A DNA stretch of 64,000 nucleotides from Timema cristinae (GCA_039000515.1 JBCFYV010000252.1:29447-93446); one strand, 5' to 3'. Positions 46,991 through 58,468 are shown, numbered from the stretch's first letter. Notes: generated by a model not told the origin, from the letters alone. Program-made: numbers and translations.

Positions 46991-47424
46991 CATTTACAAA
47001 CTGGTGTGCGTGTGTATATATCATTTACAAATTGGTGTGCGTGTGTATATATCATTTACAAACTGGTGTGCGTGTGTATATATCATTTACAAACTGGTGT
47101 GCGTGTGTATATATCATTTACAAACTGGTGTGCGGGTGTATATATCATTTACAAACTGGTGTGCGTGTGTATATATCATTTACAAACTGGTGTGCGTGTG
47201 TATATATCATTTACAAACTGGTGTGCGGGTGTATATATCATTTACAAACTGGTGTGCGTGTGTATATATCATTTACAAACTGGTGTGTGGGTGTATATAT
47301 CATTTACAAACTGGTGTGCGTGTGTATATATCATTTACAAACTGGTGTGCGTGTGTATATATCATTTACAAACTGGTGTGCGGGTGTATATATCATTTAC
47401 AAACTGGTGTGCGGGTTTAAGGAT
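46991..47424. repeat. Minisatellite, 31 bp x 14
   Basis: Fourteen units of CATTTACAAACTGGTGTGCG followed by TGTGTATATAT, starting every 31 bp from 46991 to 47394. Variants are GCGTG/GCGGG/GTGGG. A decayed tail of related words (ATTAACAAACTTATG) continues to about 47490. Because 31 is one more than a multiple of three and the unit has no stop in the plus direction, all three plus frames stay open for 130 to 180 codons; these frames are not genes. Confidence 0.95.
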
Positions 47425-47490
47425 CATTAACAAACTTATGTAAGTGGATCATTAGCAAACTTTAATGTTTGTGTATGGATCATTAACATA

Positions 47491-48003
47491 CTCTTATATT
47501 TTAAGAATGAAATAAATTATCTACTGTTCATGATACAAATATAATTTGAAACAAATATTGTGACCTTGTTATAGTGGATAGGCTTAGTGCGTTCAGAATT
47601 ATTTCCTTGAACAAAAACAACTTGGATGACCAACAGGTATTAGTTTTAATATCTTATTTATTTTGAATGAGCCGAGTGTGTGTACTTGAATATCTTTGTT
47701 TTTTAATGTTTATGTTTAGGAATCCCAGAAAACATTTTGAAATTAACATTTTGTCAGGGATTATCGTTAATTAATGTTGATGAATAGCGGCCATAATGAT
47801 TGGATGTTGAATAATGAGAATGGAAGCAAAATTGTAAATAAATAGTCAGTAGATGATGTAAAAAATGTATATTTATTTTAACTCTTTTGTTAATGTGACG
47901 AAAATAGTCCATCCAATTCAGCTCGGACCCTTACACCAAACGGTGACTTCCATCTAACCTAGATATGAATTAATTAGCTATAGATTCCTTGTTTAAGGAG
48001 TTA
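47491..48003. other. AT-rich spacer, nothing recognised
   Basis: No frame, repeat or RNA could be supported. Confidence 0.55.
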
Positions 48004-50660
48004 TTATCCTCTCTGTGAACATTCAGAATAGCAAGATGGCTCAAGAATTTCTGAAGCATTGTTGATCTCAGGTAGGTTTTCAATCTTCTCAGGCTTGAAA
48101 ATGATCTCTTTGTTGTAGAAATGGACACAGAGATCGTGAGAAGGAGTTAGACCAACTTCGCCAACTCTGGAAGCATGTTCTTCATTTAATGGTTTTTCCG
48201 AAAAAATCAATCCCAGATTCCAACTTGCCAACTTGCCATTGACTACCAAGTTTTCAATGTATCAACAAATCTTTGTAAAATCACTCTTTCTCGGTCAATG
48301 TCATCTTTAAAATGTTCATTGAAATTCTGAAATTAATTTCTCATGCTGGCAAGAAAGTGTTAGGTGTCAATAATCTATGAAGTCAATAATCGTGAATGGA
48401 ATAACATTTATGTTGCTTACATTAGCTGATCGGCGAGGAATACTTATTGTGTATCACTATTGAATTTAATCGAGCCGCGTCGGGCGTCGATTGAAACACT
48501 TCGGATTAATTCCAGATATAATAATGCTGTGATGATGTTTAGGTTTTCTATAGCTCCGTGGTCGAGCGCCTATCATCACTGTACGGAAAAGATACCGTTT
48601 ATCCAGCTGTCTATAGCTCTGTGGTCGAGCACTAATTAAATCGGTATATTAATAATATTAAAGAAAGAGAACTGTTGATGTCTGTTTATTTACACACGGT
48701 TTATTTAAATGGCATCTGTTAATTACTTATACATACTCCAATTAAATGCTTTATATCAATGCACACTTGTGATATTAATGTAAGTTATTTTATACTGTGT
48801 TAGACTGTGACTGCCAGTGTGTGGTTCTGACTGACTTGTGCGTGGGCTGGGGGTGGGGGGTTTAAACATACGCACAACGGCTTATATATGACATACCCCT
48901 TGCATCTTCTCCCCTTGTCAACAGTGTAAAAACTAACTCATAGAAAGAGTCCTGGTGACAGGTGTTGTGAAGGCTAGCTTCTTATTGGTATAGGGAAGTG
49001 GCGTCTTTTGCCAAATATTGCGGAGTTGTTCCTTTTAACAGGAAATAGCGCGGTTGTTCTTTTAACAGGTATGAAAATATATATATATATAGTGGTCAAA
49101 TCCTTTTCACATTATTTCTGAGAAGCGCGTCTTTCTTCATGGATGAATCATAAAAGGATACTCTACATATGTTACTTTAAAGAAAAATTACCTTCATCCA
49201 TGACTTTTTACATATTTTAGATTGATCCAAACCAATATCATTACAATTGGTAGTTTATATTTTCTAATGTTGAGTTTGTATCGTTCCAGAAAGAGTCATA
49301 CTTCGTTCTGAACTTTCTTAAGTAGTTCAAGCAAAGTACAAATTATTTTTGAGTCCAGATGAAAATGAATTGATTTCAATTTAAGGCCACTGTTCATCGT
49401 ATCCGCGTGGCAGGAAACTTTCCAATGTAAATAAAGAGGGAAGAGAAAGTCAAAATGTTCCATTTGAATGACAGAGCCATTTGCTTTGGTAGCAGCAACC
49501 AATATTTCCGAGCCTGTTAATCCCTCCTTGAAGCTTGCGATTTCGTTGTAATTAGAGAGTATGGAGGAAAGATATTTATCTCGAACTGTCCAACTAGTTA
49601 GGCAAATAGGGTGCAGATAATTAGATGGCCCATCGCCAACGTGACTTTGAAGGGTTTTTAAACGCCTACCCTCTTTGGAGACCTTAAGCTAAAATGAATT
49701 AGATCTTGTATCAGGTTAAGTGCGTTACGGCATTCATTAATTTGTTTTACGATAGCCTACACAATAAGTCTCTAACAATAAGCCGTGCATTGCATGAAGA
49801 CAGCTCTCAGTTGTTCCCTCTTCATTCTGATGTACCCCGCTAAAATATCTTTCCATGATCTGAAAGCCATCAAAACACTGGCATCTGCAGAAAGTGACCG
49901 ATAAAGTGAATCCATGGACATCCAAGATAATACTGAACGCGTCTCAAACTTGGTAATTGCTGTTTCATAGAACCTCAAAACCATTTATTATATGTTGAAA
50001 TTCTCTGACACAGTTTTGATTCAGATGTAATATTTCCCTGTACCAAAATAAAAAATGTATGGCAGGCACACGATGATCGCGTAGTGTTTTTTTCCAGTGA
50101 TCCAAGAAACACGTGTCACGGGATGGTTCATGACTTCCAAAATCTCGCTGCAAGTTTCATTTAAATTAATCCCGATCCATCAATTTCTTTCAAAATTGGG
50201 CAGTCTTTGCACACCATTCCTCAAAGTTACCGAATCTTCATCAAAGCTATCCTGTTTGCTTCAATTTCTTTTCCTAGCATTGTAAATTTGACACAAAAAA
50301 TCTCACCAGCCTTCATGGACCCCAACTTTGAGATATATTCTTGATAGCATTTTAGTCGTTTATGTTTTTCCTCAGTTCTGGAAACCTGATTTAATCAAAG
50401 TTCTATGTCCTGGTCCTTCAATAGTTTGTGGTTGGGAAGGATGCCTGCGAACTTCTGGTGTTGACGTCCATGCAGTCGTTTAAACCCTGTGCCTGTAAGG
50501 TTATTTCGGACTCATTCGTGGAACTTCTACTCGGTCACTTGATGTTTTTGTCTTTTTTACACATAATAATTATTGTTTCTAAATCACTTTCTATTTCAAA
50601 CTGCACTCACTGTATTATTCTTTAGAATAAATGCCAATATTATACTCTGGGTCACTCACA
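48004..50660 (-). pseudogene. Possible old coding relic of unknown family
   Basis: Several minus-strand frames with balanced, protein-like composition follow each other: 49965-50153 (FLDHWKKTLRDHRV, HFLFWYREILHLNQNC), 49772-49984 (VLRFYETAITKFETRS, RSWKDILAGYIRMKREQ), 49296-49502 (FPLYLHWKVSCHADTMNSGL, LLELLKKVQNEV) and 48004-48249. Their Trp, Cys and His content is unlike chance AT-rich frames, and they read in the expected order for one broken protein. I cannot name the family; a decayed DNA transposase is one option. Stops, frame changes and a repeat-like stretch at 48540-48640 interrupt it. Confidence 0.3.
48553..48631 (+). repeat. Duplicated tRNA box-A-like word
   Basis: TCTATAGCTCCGTGGTCGAGC and TCTATAGCTCTGTGGTCGAG occur about 60 bp apart. 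The word looks like the D-arm (box A) of many tRNAs, but neither copy has a box B at the proper distance, so these are at most SINE remains. Confidence 0.4.
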
Positions 50661-51955
50661 ACACAGCTTATAAGAATATCGATACAGTATAAACAAATTA
50701 CAGTTGCCAGTTAATATTCAACTGAACAGAACTAGCGCAAGTAATAATAACTTACTCTGGTATAGATTGCCATAAGCTGATCACCAAACTATTCGATCTT
50801 TCTAGATTGTGTTATCGTGTGCAGCGCACTCTGCTACTAGCTCTCATACTGGTGATTGCTCCTACTTATTGTTAGAGGGTTATTTTAAAACTAGCCACTC
50901 TTTCCAACCCCAATCGCCCTTACATAATTGGCATCTATGGTTCAAATTTTTATTGGAAGCCCGGGGGTGGTTTTCAAAAGGTCACTTATAAAGAAACTCA
51001 TACAATCAAAATTATGGATTAATTTTGGTGCAATTCAGGCAATACGTACACAAAAGATGAGGCAGAGCATTCCTCACATTGCATCTCATTTCAAACACAC
51101 ATGATTACATGTGTGTAGTCATGACGTGTGTTAGCTCTTCCCTGACTCGTGTAAACATGAGAGACCGGTCCAGTAAATAACACGCACGTCGGTCTCTTTT
51201 CTCCTGCTCCGAATGTCCAAAGACCCGGAAGGGTTACGACTATGTTACAGTGCAGTATCAGGTAGAGTGTTTTCTTAGGACAAGATAATCAACTGTACAA
51301 TCTCAGGAGTTCTACCTTCACACACACCTTTTAATTGTGATGGGCTGGTTTTATAATTTAAATAGCTCAAAACTAAGAAATAAACATTAAATACTCCCAA
51401 ATTCTGTCAACTAAACTATTCTGAGCTCCTTATTATGTTGATAGTTCGTGGCTGTTCCTGCATCTCTCGAACCTTCATGGGCTGACCAGAGATGATGAAG
51501 AGATCCAAAACCATCGTGTGAACAGTGACGGCCTATTTTTATAATAGAGGGTAGGTGTGATTACGGTAGCATTTGAGGAAATGTGCTCACATTTGAAGGG
51601 TACGGGGAAAACTAGAAACCATTTATAAGACATATTCTTCAGTTCCCCCCTTACCTTTTTGTCACCGGCAAACCAGACTTGCTAGAGATGCTTTAGAAGC
51701 TTTACGTCTTAGCCTCCGTCACCACTCATACGACTCAACTGCGAGAAAAGGCAATTTCTACCATTAAGTCGTTATAGATAGGCATTCTTTATTTTGGCCT
51801 GAGTTCAAATACTGGATGGGTGAATTGGTGCATTATTCCAGTAAACACTGAATCTTCTTCTCCTCCAGTTTAATTATACTAAGTAGCAGATGATCCTTGT
51901 ATTAGAGGTATTTATATTAAATAAACAGACTTTCAGAAAGTTGTTCACAAAAATG
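50661..51955. other. Spacer with one perfect short palindrome
   Basis: No gene was found. The only clear structure is ACACACATG-ATTA-CATGTGTGT at 51095-51116, a perfect 9-bp inverted repeat. Frames such as 50809-50991 (plus) are unremarkable. Confidence 0.5.
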
Positions 51956-52040
51956 ATAGTGCCACAATGTGGAATCGAATCAGAATCTCTTTACTAGATA
52001 ATCGGCATATGTTACCAGTGAATCACCAAGACTGTATATA
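51956..52040 (-). repeat. tRNA-derived SINE head
   Basis: On the minus strand TTGGTGATTCACTGGTAACA gives a box-A-like core, and GATTCTGATTCGATTCCACA gives a good box B about 45 bp later. No tail is recognisable, and the acceptor stem does not pair well, so I call a SINE fragment and not a tRNA gene. Confidence 0.5.
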
Positions 52041-52454
52041 GCTCATTGTTCTATTTGGCATATAAACTTTTAGTTTACGTAAACTAATTATCATATTTCA
52101 TTCAAAATAAGCAAAACATTTAATTTTACTTTCTGAAAAAGAAAAAAGTAGTCCCATTCTGAATGAAAATGAGCTCCCCTCCATAAGAAATTGTAAGTGG
52201 AATATAACAGAGGACATGTTTGGGTTATTGGATACCGAGACTATGTATACACAGGTCACACAACAAGTTGACACAACGTTGGGTAGATTCCAAACACTGC
52301 CTTATTTAATATAATGAGATGTATGTATTTATTGAAATGTATCATTACCAGGAACCCGTGGAGGTCTCAAAACGAACTTTTAAACAATTCACAGTAAATA
52401 TATATATCTATATATAAATGAAAGGATATTACAATATTTTCTATTATTTCGGGA
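52041..52454. other. AT-rich spacer, nothing recognised
   Basis: No frame or repeat was found except a short TA-type run near 52400. Confidence 0.5.
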
Positions 52455-52865
52455 AGTGTGTAAGTATGATAGTGTTATCGTGAGTGTGTAAGTATGATAG
52501 TGTTATCGCGAGTGTGTAGTATGATAGTGTTATCGCCAGTGTGTAAGTATGATAGTGTTATCGACAATGTGTAAGATAATGTTATATAGTGATTTATCTA
52601 GTGTGTAAGTATGATAGTGTTATCGCCAGTGTGTAAGTATGATAGTGTTATCGCCAGTGTGTAAGTATGATAGTGTTATCGTGAGTGTGTAAGTATGATA
52701 GTGTTATCGCCAGTGTGTAAGTATGATAGTGTTATCGCCAGTGTGTAAGTATGATAGTGTTATCGTGAGTGTGTAAGTATGATAGTGTTATCGTGAGTGT
52801 GTAAGTATGATAGTGTTATCGCGAGTGTGTAATTATGATAGTGTTATCGCGAGTGTGTATGATGG
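52455..52865. repeat. Minisatellite, 28 bp x about 15
   Basis: Units of GTGTGTAAGTATGATAGTGT followed by TATCGTGA, TATCGCCA or TATCGCGA. One unit near 52560-52600 is scrambled (GTAAGATAATGTTATATAGTG). The three ending types are mixed along the array, so no strict higher-order pattern is seen. Confidence 0.93.
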
Positions 52866-53485
52866 TATGACTAAGCGTGTTATTTAAATGGCTGCCGCGA
52901 GGACTTCTCGCAACCCTTATCTTGTCCCCTTGGACGATTTCCCTTCTTAGAAATAAATCGGCCAGTGTCCGTTCCATCGTCACATAAAAAACTGAAACTA
53001 GTTTGGAGAGATCTTTTACAATTCGGCTTGTTCTTTACTGTAAGTTTTCAAATATCATAAATATTTAAAACACAATAGTGATTGTATCTTAATTTTAGAA
53101 AGTGAGACCAAGTGACGCCCCAACATGTCCTTCACTAAAACTTATAAATCTTGCTGATATATATATATATATATATATGTTATGCTTTAATGGGTCCTCG
53201 CTGCACATTGATCATATTTAGCTTCACTGACTCAAAAATTTAAAACAAAACATCGTGACTATAAAACAATTTTATCACTGTCGAATTCAGTAGATTAACC
53301 GAATAGGGGGCATTCAAAAGGAGCGTATTTTATTCACAACTCGTTTACAAAACGCTCACAGCCGTCTAGGCTCACAGAGAAAACAATATGAACCAATTTA
53401 CATGATTGCTTATATCTGTTAACAACAAAAAATCACCCCAATAAAATATGATATAGCAAATTAAATATGTTCATGTATTCCCGTC
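52866..53485. other. AT-rich spacer with short TA run
   Basis: A perfect TA run lies at about 53158-53177. No gene or other repeat was recognised. Confidence 0.5.
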
Positions 53486-53498
53486 TTCTCGAGATATA

Positions 53499-53648
53499 TT
53501 ATTATTATTAGCACCGCGTCTTACTACCCGTTCGGGTTATACGCACTTACGCTAATGTGTAATGGTAGGGTGATTGTGAGATGAAATGAAGGACCTACAG
53601 TTTAACGTGGAATCCGAACCACGGTGGAGGCCTGGCATTTCCCACATT
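53499..53648 (-). repeat. SINE-A, 5'-truncated, with 13-bp target-site duplication
   Basis: On the minus strand it matches the last 140 bp of the full SINE-A, ending in a short (TAA)n tail. The 13-bp word TTCTCGAGATATA flanks it exactly at 53486-53498 and 53649-53661. Truncation plus a perfect duplication shows a fairly recent insertion by a LINE machinery. Confidence 0.92.
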
Positions 53649-53661
53649 TTCTCGAGATATA

Positions 53662-55199
53662 GATACGGTGTATTATTACAAACAATTGTTGATGTTCTTA
53701 GAGGGGGTAGGTCCACATTACTACTATCCCAAGGGTACATGTGTTGGAAGGATGAAAGTAACGGGAGGCTGGTAAGGGCTCAAAGGAGACACCCTTAGAC
53801 AAAGCGAGAAAGAAACTGTTAGGGTGTGGGGTGGCCAGCGTCTGCCATAGTCCCCCCCCCCCCTTTTACCACCCATCCACATCATTCAGCGCCAAGAACA
53901 GGGGAACCGTTGGAAAGAAAATAAACCTTTTTATATTCCAAAATGACTAATAATCTTTTGAGCAAATATAAATGTCTTATGCCGCTGTTGCAGGCAAAGA
54001 TCCGAATGGAAATTAAATGATAAAGTAGATTTTTAAAACCACGACACTGAAATAAGCCGCAATCAAGCCCAATTTTTTCCGTTAACGGAATTTAAGTGGA
54101 ATAGGGGGCCAATGTCATTAACAATCCTGCAAACTAGGAAGAGAGGCTAGTTACATGAATTAACAGTTTTTGACATAAATAATAGAACACAAGTCTAGGG
54201 GTCAGGTATCCATTCCCAATGGGGCTATTATTTAAATACGAGTATAGATTGTGTCACTCTCCAGGGTGCTCATATCCTTCCTCAGTGTTTCCCTATACAG
54301 CTATATGTATATATACAGGTGGGGATGGCTGGGGTTGACTTACTTTAAACTATGTCCTCAGCTAAAGCAACCTGTCACTCATTCAATTCAGAATTTTTTT
54401 TAACATAAAAGAGCAATAAAAGCCATCTAAAATAATAATTATTTTGTGTTCCACGATATAAATTTAAAGTAAAAGATTTAGTCATTTTATAATAACTTAA
54501 GGTAATACTATAATCCAGCTCAGTAAACTCACAGAAGGTCATTAAGGATACTTGTATATGTATTTAAATAAATTGCTACGTGACATTCGGGTGACGATCT
54601 CTAGGGAATTCCCCTTAAATGAGTTCGGCTGAGCCGGCGTGGTCGGTTGCAGCAACATACAGATAACGTTGTTTAGGGGTAGTTCGTTCTCCTTTACATT
54701 ATTTTATATTTTCGATGGACAATCTACTTTGAAGAACCCTAAAGGGTTGGAGTAAGACATTATTATTTTGATTATGTTATGTTGATACATTTTTGTAAAT
54801 AGTGTTTAAGTTGTTAATAAAATACTAATAGAAAGAAAAAAGAAACATTTACTCCTCATTCCCCATGCTGAAGTCAAACACTACTACTCCCTTAACACCA
54901 CCTTCTCTCTCACTAATCAAGGACTCACACTCCTGTAAGTCTAGACATACACCTTATCCACATCCACCTTTCCTACAACCAACACATAGTCAACCCTGAC
55001 TCCCCCGAATATCCCCGCCCACTCTTCCTCTACATTTGAGTAGGTCAAGGTGACCAAATAACAAGATATATCTGTTTCATTTAGATAAATCTAAAGTTTT
55101 AGCAGCGTGCTCTACAAATGCTTTCAATAAAAGCAACACGTTTTAAAATTAAGATGATAACATTTTAGGTTTATACTGTAAGAAAAGTTAAGAAAATAA
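53662..55199. other. Spacer, no gene recognised
   Basis: No protein, RNA or repeat could be supported. A run of about 13 C lies at 53851-53863. A GCCGGCG word in a slightly GC-richer patch near 54630 is unremarkable. Confidence 0.5.
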
Positions 55200-55201
55200 T
55201 A

Positions 55202-55448
55202 CAGAGTGGCCCACGGAAAAGTAGCCCACCTCCTACATCCAGCAGACACCTCACTCTGAATTGGAGGAGGTCAATCCCCCTCCACCCATATTGTGACATG
55301 AAGAATGAGTCAATACAGCTTTAGACAAGCAGTTCACTTGCTCATTCTTCATGTCACAATATGGGTGGAGGGGGATTGACCTCCTCCTATTCAGAGTGAG
55401 GCACCTGCTCGCTATAGGAGGTGGGTTACTTTTCCGTGGGCCACCCTG
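55202..55448. mobile_element. Palindromic MITE with mariner-like ends and TA duplication
   Basis: The element reads CAGAGTGGCCCACGGAAAAG at its left end and CTTTTCCGTGGGCCACCCTG at its right end, each flanked by TA (55200-55201 and 55449-55450). Two arms of about 108 bp (55202-55309 and 55341-55448) are near-perfect inverted copies around a 31-bp loop. TA duplication and CAGRGTGG-type ends fit the mariner/Tc1 superfamily; fold-back derivatives without a coding region are typical of MITEs. The arms differ mainly near the inner part of the ends (ACATCCAGCAGAC against CTGCTCGCTA). A mariner-type transposase relic lies 1.4 kb downstream. Confidence 0.9.
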
Positions 55449-55450
55449 TA

Positions 55451-56859
55451 TCAATTATATTGAAACGTGAGAAAAGGCACAAGCCCAATTCTCATCACCT
55501 TGAATTCGAACGAGTTGCAACATTGCATCCATATGTGAGTCAAAGTGAGAAGTATCTTTCGGCTTTTTTCGAGAATTAGATCAGGAATCTGAAAATTCCG
55601 GTAATTTTTGATAATAAATATCTTTGGCTTGGAAAAAAGTAGATAAAAATGAATAGAATAGAATATTTGCTTTTCAGGATAATCGATAAGCAGGAGGAAA
55701 TAAGTTGCAGTTCGTAATACAATTGTCAAATTTGTTTTTAAATTTTGCTAGAGGTCGATAAGTATCTCTCACTTAAGCTTAGTACGCACTTGGAAACATT
55801 GTTGGCTAACAATTCCCCAACTGCTGACCAACATGGGAAACAGATTGCTGGAAACATTAAAGAAACATTGTTTCGCGTCCAGACTACAATGATGAAATAT
55901 TCGTTTCCCATAAAGAGTTCAGTTGGGGGAAACATCTATCTTGAGGAGGATGCTATGGCTTGTGCATTGTAGATACTCGTAGTTATGAGCTGTTCAAGAA
56001 GACAGAGAAGAAGGAAATGGTGGTGGGTTCGTGTTCATTTACACTAAGTAAAACTGTCCACTTATTTTATTAAAAATATCTTGTTCTCGAAGCGATTTTT
56101 ACAGTCCTCAATTGCCACATCCAACACCAGTGTATTTGTAAGAAATATTTCAATCAGAGTTTGGGGAGCTGTTTCTGAAACAAGGGCAACATTTTGGCAA
56201 ACAATGTTTCCTAGTGCGTACTAGGCCTTAGAGTCACTCTATCGCTGTGTACTCAAGAAACTTCTTATCCCCCCTTTTTTTATCAGCCTGCAATTTACTA
56301 CTTGACTCCCTAATTAATATGCTCCAACAAATCTATCTTCCTGATCTATAGCCCAACAAGCTCATATGTAGATCCGCTCCTGGGTGCTGGTACATTTACT
56401 GGTAGTGTCTCCATGCAGGTTTTTGTTTGACATCATAGTAAAAAATGTACAAATTCCGTGTTTAGTAAGATAAAAGAAACCATCAAAACATGGCTTCAAA
56501 GCACTAAATATAGCCTATTAGTGTTCTATTTTTAATATATCTTCTTTTAATGTTCTACTATTGTTCTCGTTCCACCAGATAAATAATATATTTATAATTT
56601 TACATAAGTTATAATTATTATACAAAAATAAGCTGTTTTACCAATTATTATACATAATGTTAACCGATATTTCTGTGAATATTTTTCTCTATTATAAGAA
56701 AGTGGTGGTTGTACATTAACTCCCAGATCTAAATGACTAATAACCACTTTACTATTTATATAAGTATTTTTGTGAAACATACTGTATTTTGTTCCTTAGA
56801 GAGTGAGAGCTGAGCAGCTTTCAGCAGGCCAATATAGCACAATAACGCTCGAGATTGTG
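55451..56859. other. AT-rich spacer, no gene recognised
   Basis: The frames at 55745-55972 (plus) and 55738-55935 (minus) overlap each other. The plus one has a mixed composition (SLKLSTHLETLLANN, EEDAMACAL) but no recognised family. No repeats were seen. Confidence 0.45.
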
Positions 56860-57690
56860 TTAGTTGTTACCAAGTTTGGCAATCAGATGGACAGGTTTAC
56901 CAGATCATTCTGTGTTGGATCCTAAGACCATCAAAAACCGCCATAGTGACAGAAGTGGTGGTCGTTCATCAACATCTAGGTTGAAGAGAAATGTGCAGGT
57001 TGTACACAATTTTCTCAGCAGAAATCCCAAAAAATCAACACGACAGGCTGCTCGTGAAGAAGGACTTTCGTCCTTGAAAGTCGCATTACTGCCAGGAATG
57101 ACCCGCAGAAGACTGTTATCACTGGAAAGAGTATGATGAGATTGGTTGGTACAATGACTGGCCCGGTTGTTTGACGTCATTTGGATTGATGTAGCGATAT
57201 TTAATGTGTAGGGGGGAGAGGGTGTAAACCACCATATTTGTCATTAATGGGCACAAGAGTATCCTGGAGTCACTGCTGAAAGGATGTAAAATCTCCCTAA
57301 GGTAACGGTTTGGTGTGGAATGACATTCGAACAGGTTGTTAGCCCATTTCTTATTCAGGACGCAGTTAATGCAGAGCTGTATCTAAACACTCTGCAGAGC
57401 GATGTTTGATCTATTGCGTCATATTGGTGAACTTCCGTGACCTCCTCTTCATGCAAGAGAGTACATCACCACATTTTGTACTCACTGTCCATGCTTGGAT
57501 CGACAACTAATGTCCAGGACATTGTCTGGGTCAACGTAGTCCACATGAATGGCCTGCACGGAGCCCTCACCTCACGCCCTGTGGAGGTGGGCAAAGGAGG
57601 AGTTTCAACGATCTCCGGATCAACTGGAGGAGTAGATTCAGCCGGTCCTGTCCAGCACACCATCTCAATCTCTATCACAGACACTTGAGT
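56860..57690 (+). pseudogene. Mariner-type (IS630/Tc1 superfamily) transposase relic
   Basis: The plus strand carries, in order and in changing frames: DPKTIKNRHSD and a helix-turn-helix-like VHNFLSRNPKKSTRQAAREE (56910-57065); KVTVWCGMTFEQVVSPFLIQ and DAVNAELYLNTLQSDV (57299-57405); and HEWPARSPHLTP (57544-57579). This is the layout of mariner-like proteins: a paired-type DNA-binding part, then a DDE/D catalytic core. In the family the last block reads RSPDLTP, and that Asp is the third catalytic residue; here it is His at 57568-57570. Together with several stops and frameshifts the copy is dead. It ends at TGA near 57688, where a SINE follows. Confidence 0.75.
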
Positions 57691-57699
57691 TGAATATTA

Positions 57700-57730
<31 letters not shown>

Positions 57731-57894
57731 GCACCGCGTCTTACTACCCGTTTGGGTTATACGCACTTACGCTAATATGTAATGGTAGGGTGATTGTGAG
57801 ATGAAATGAAGGACCTACAGTTTAACGTGGAATCCGAACCACGGTGGAGACCTGGCATTCCCCACATTCACAAGATGTCTTGTCAGAGGTGAAG
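57700..57894 (-). repeat. SINE-A, 5'-truncated, with 13-bp target-site duplication
   Basis: On the minus strand it runs from the CCTTCACCTCTGACAAG block to a (TAA)n tail of about 13 units. The 13-bp word GAGTTGAATATTA flanks it at 57687-57699 and 57895-57907. The target is the very end of the transposase relic, so the SINE arrived after it. Confidence 0.92.
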
Positions 57895-58113
57895 GAGTTG
57901 AATATTAATTTAGCAGGCAATTCTCACATTACAAGCTCCAAAAACAAACATGTTTCACAACAATTGATAGATAAATGGTAAAGTTGTTAGCTATTTAAAT
58001 TAGGGCGTTAATTTACCACTATCATCTTTTTTTACAAACACTGACCTACCTTTTTCACGGCTACGTTCAGTCAGTGCAGTGAAACGTTGTTATTATTCAT
58101 TGTGTGATTTATC

Positions 58114-58440
58114 CGTGCCGACTGAAGTCGGGTAGTGTTAGTGAGTTAAATGGCAACAAAATAACACAAGAGTGATTGATACACAACGCGTCAATGTAGT
58201 GTAAAGCTGCCAACGAGTGTATTTTTTGTGTATTTTTGTTTATTTCGAGATATACTACGTGCCGACTGAGGTCGGGTAGTGATAGTGTGTTAACGACAAC
58301 AGCACAACACAACAGTGATAGAACACAAATTATAAGTGCAGTGCTAAGTCGTCAACGAGTGTAATTTTGTACTATATTATTAGCGTTTTTGTTTATTTAG
58401 TGACCTATTACATGCCGACTGAAGTTGGGTAGGGTGGTAT
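58114..58440 (+). promoter_or_regulatory. Tandem monomers in the 5' UTR of the jockey LINE
   Basis: The word GTGCCGACTGAAGTCGGGTA and its variants starts at 58114, 58259 and 58412, giving two units of about 145 and 153 bp and a third cut short before ORF1. Each unit contains a CCGACT-GA-AGTCGG hairpin near its start, a CAACGAGTGTA box and an A/T-rich end. Repeated 5' UTR units in LINEs often act as promoter monomers, as in mouse L1; this role is inferred here. Confidence 0.7.
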
Positions 58441-58468
58441 ACCGCAAGATACAAGCCAAGAGGGGGAA

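Noticed and set aside
46892..47443. Three overlapping plus-strand frames of 132 to 183 codons, the largest ones outside the LINEs
   Set aside because: They are made by the 31-bp minisatellite, which is stop-free and shifts frame each unit. The peptide is a 31-residue cycle with no start context or domain.
21285..52040. Several tRNA-like stretches considered as tRNA genes
   Set aside because: Box A and box B are present, but acceptor and anticodon stems do not pair and copies are truncated and repeated, so they fit SINEs better.
57437..57688. Two opposed frames (83 codons plus, 72 codons minus) with good composition
   Set aside because: The region is the end of the transposase relic, whose true frame reads HEWPARSPHLTP; both frames are out of register with it.
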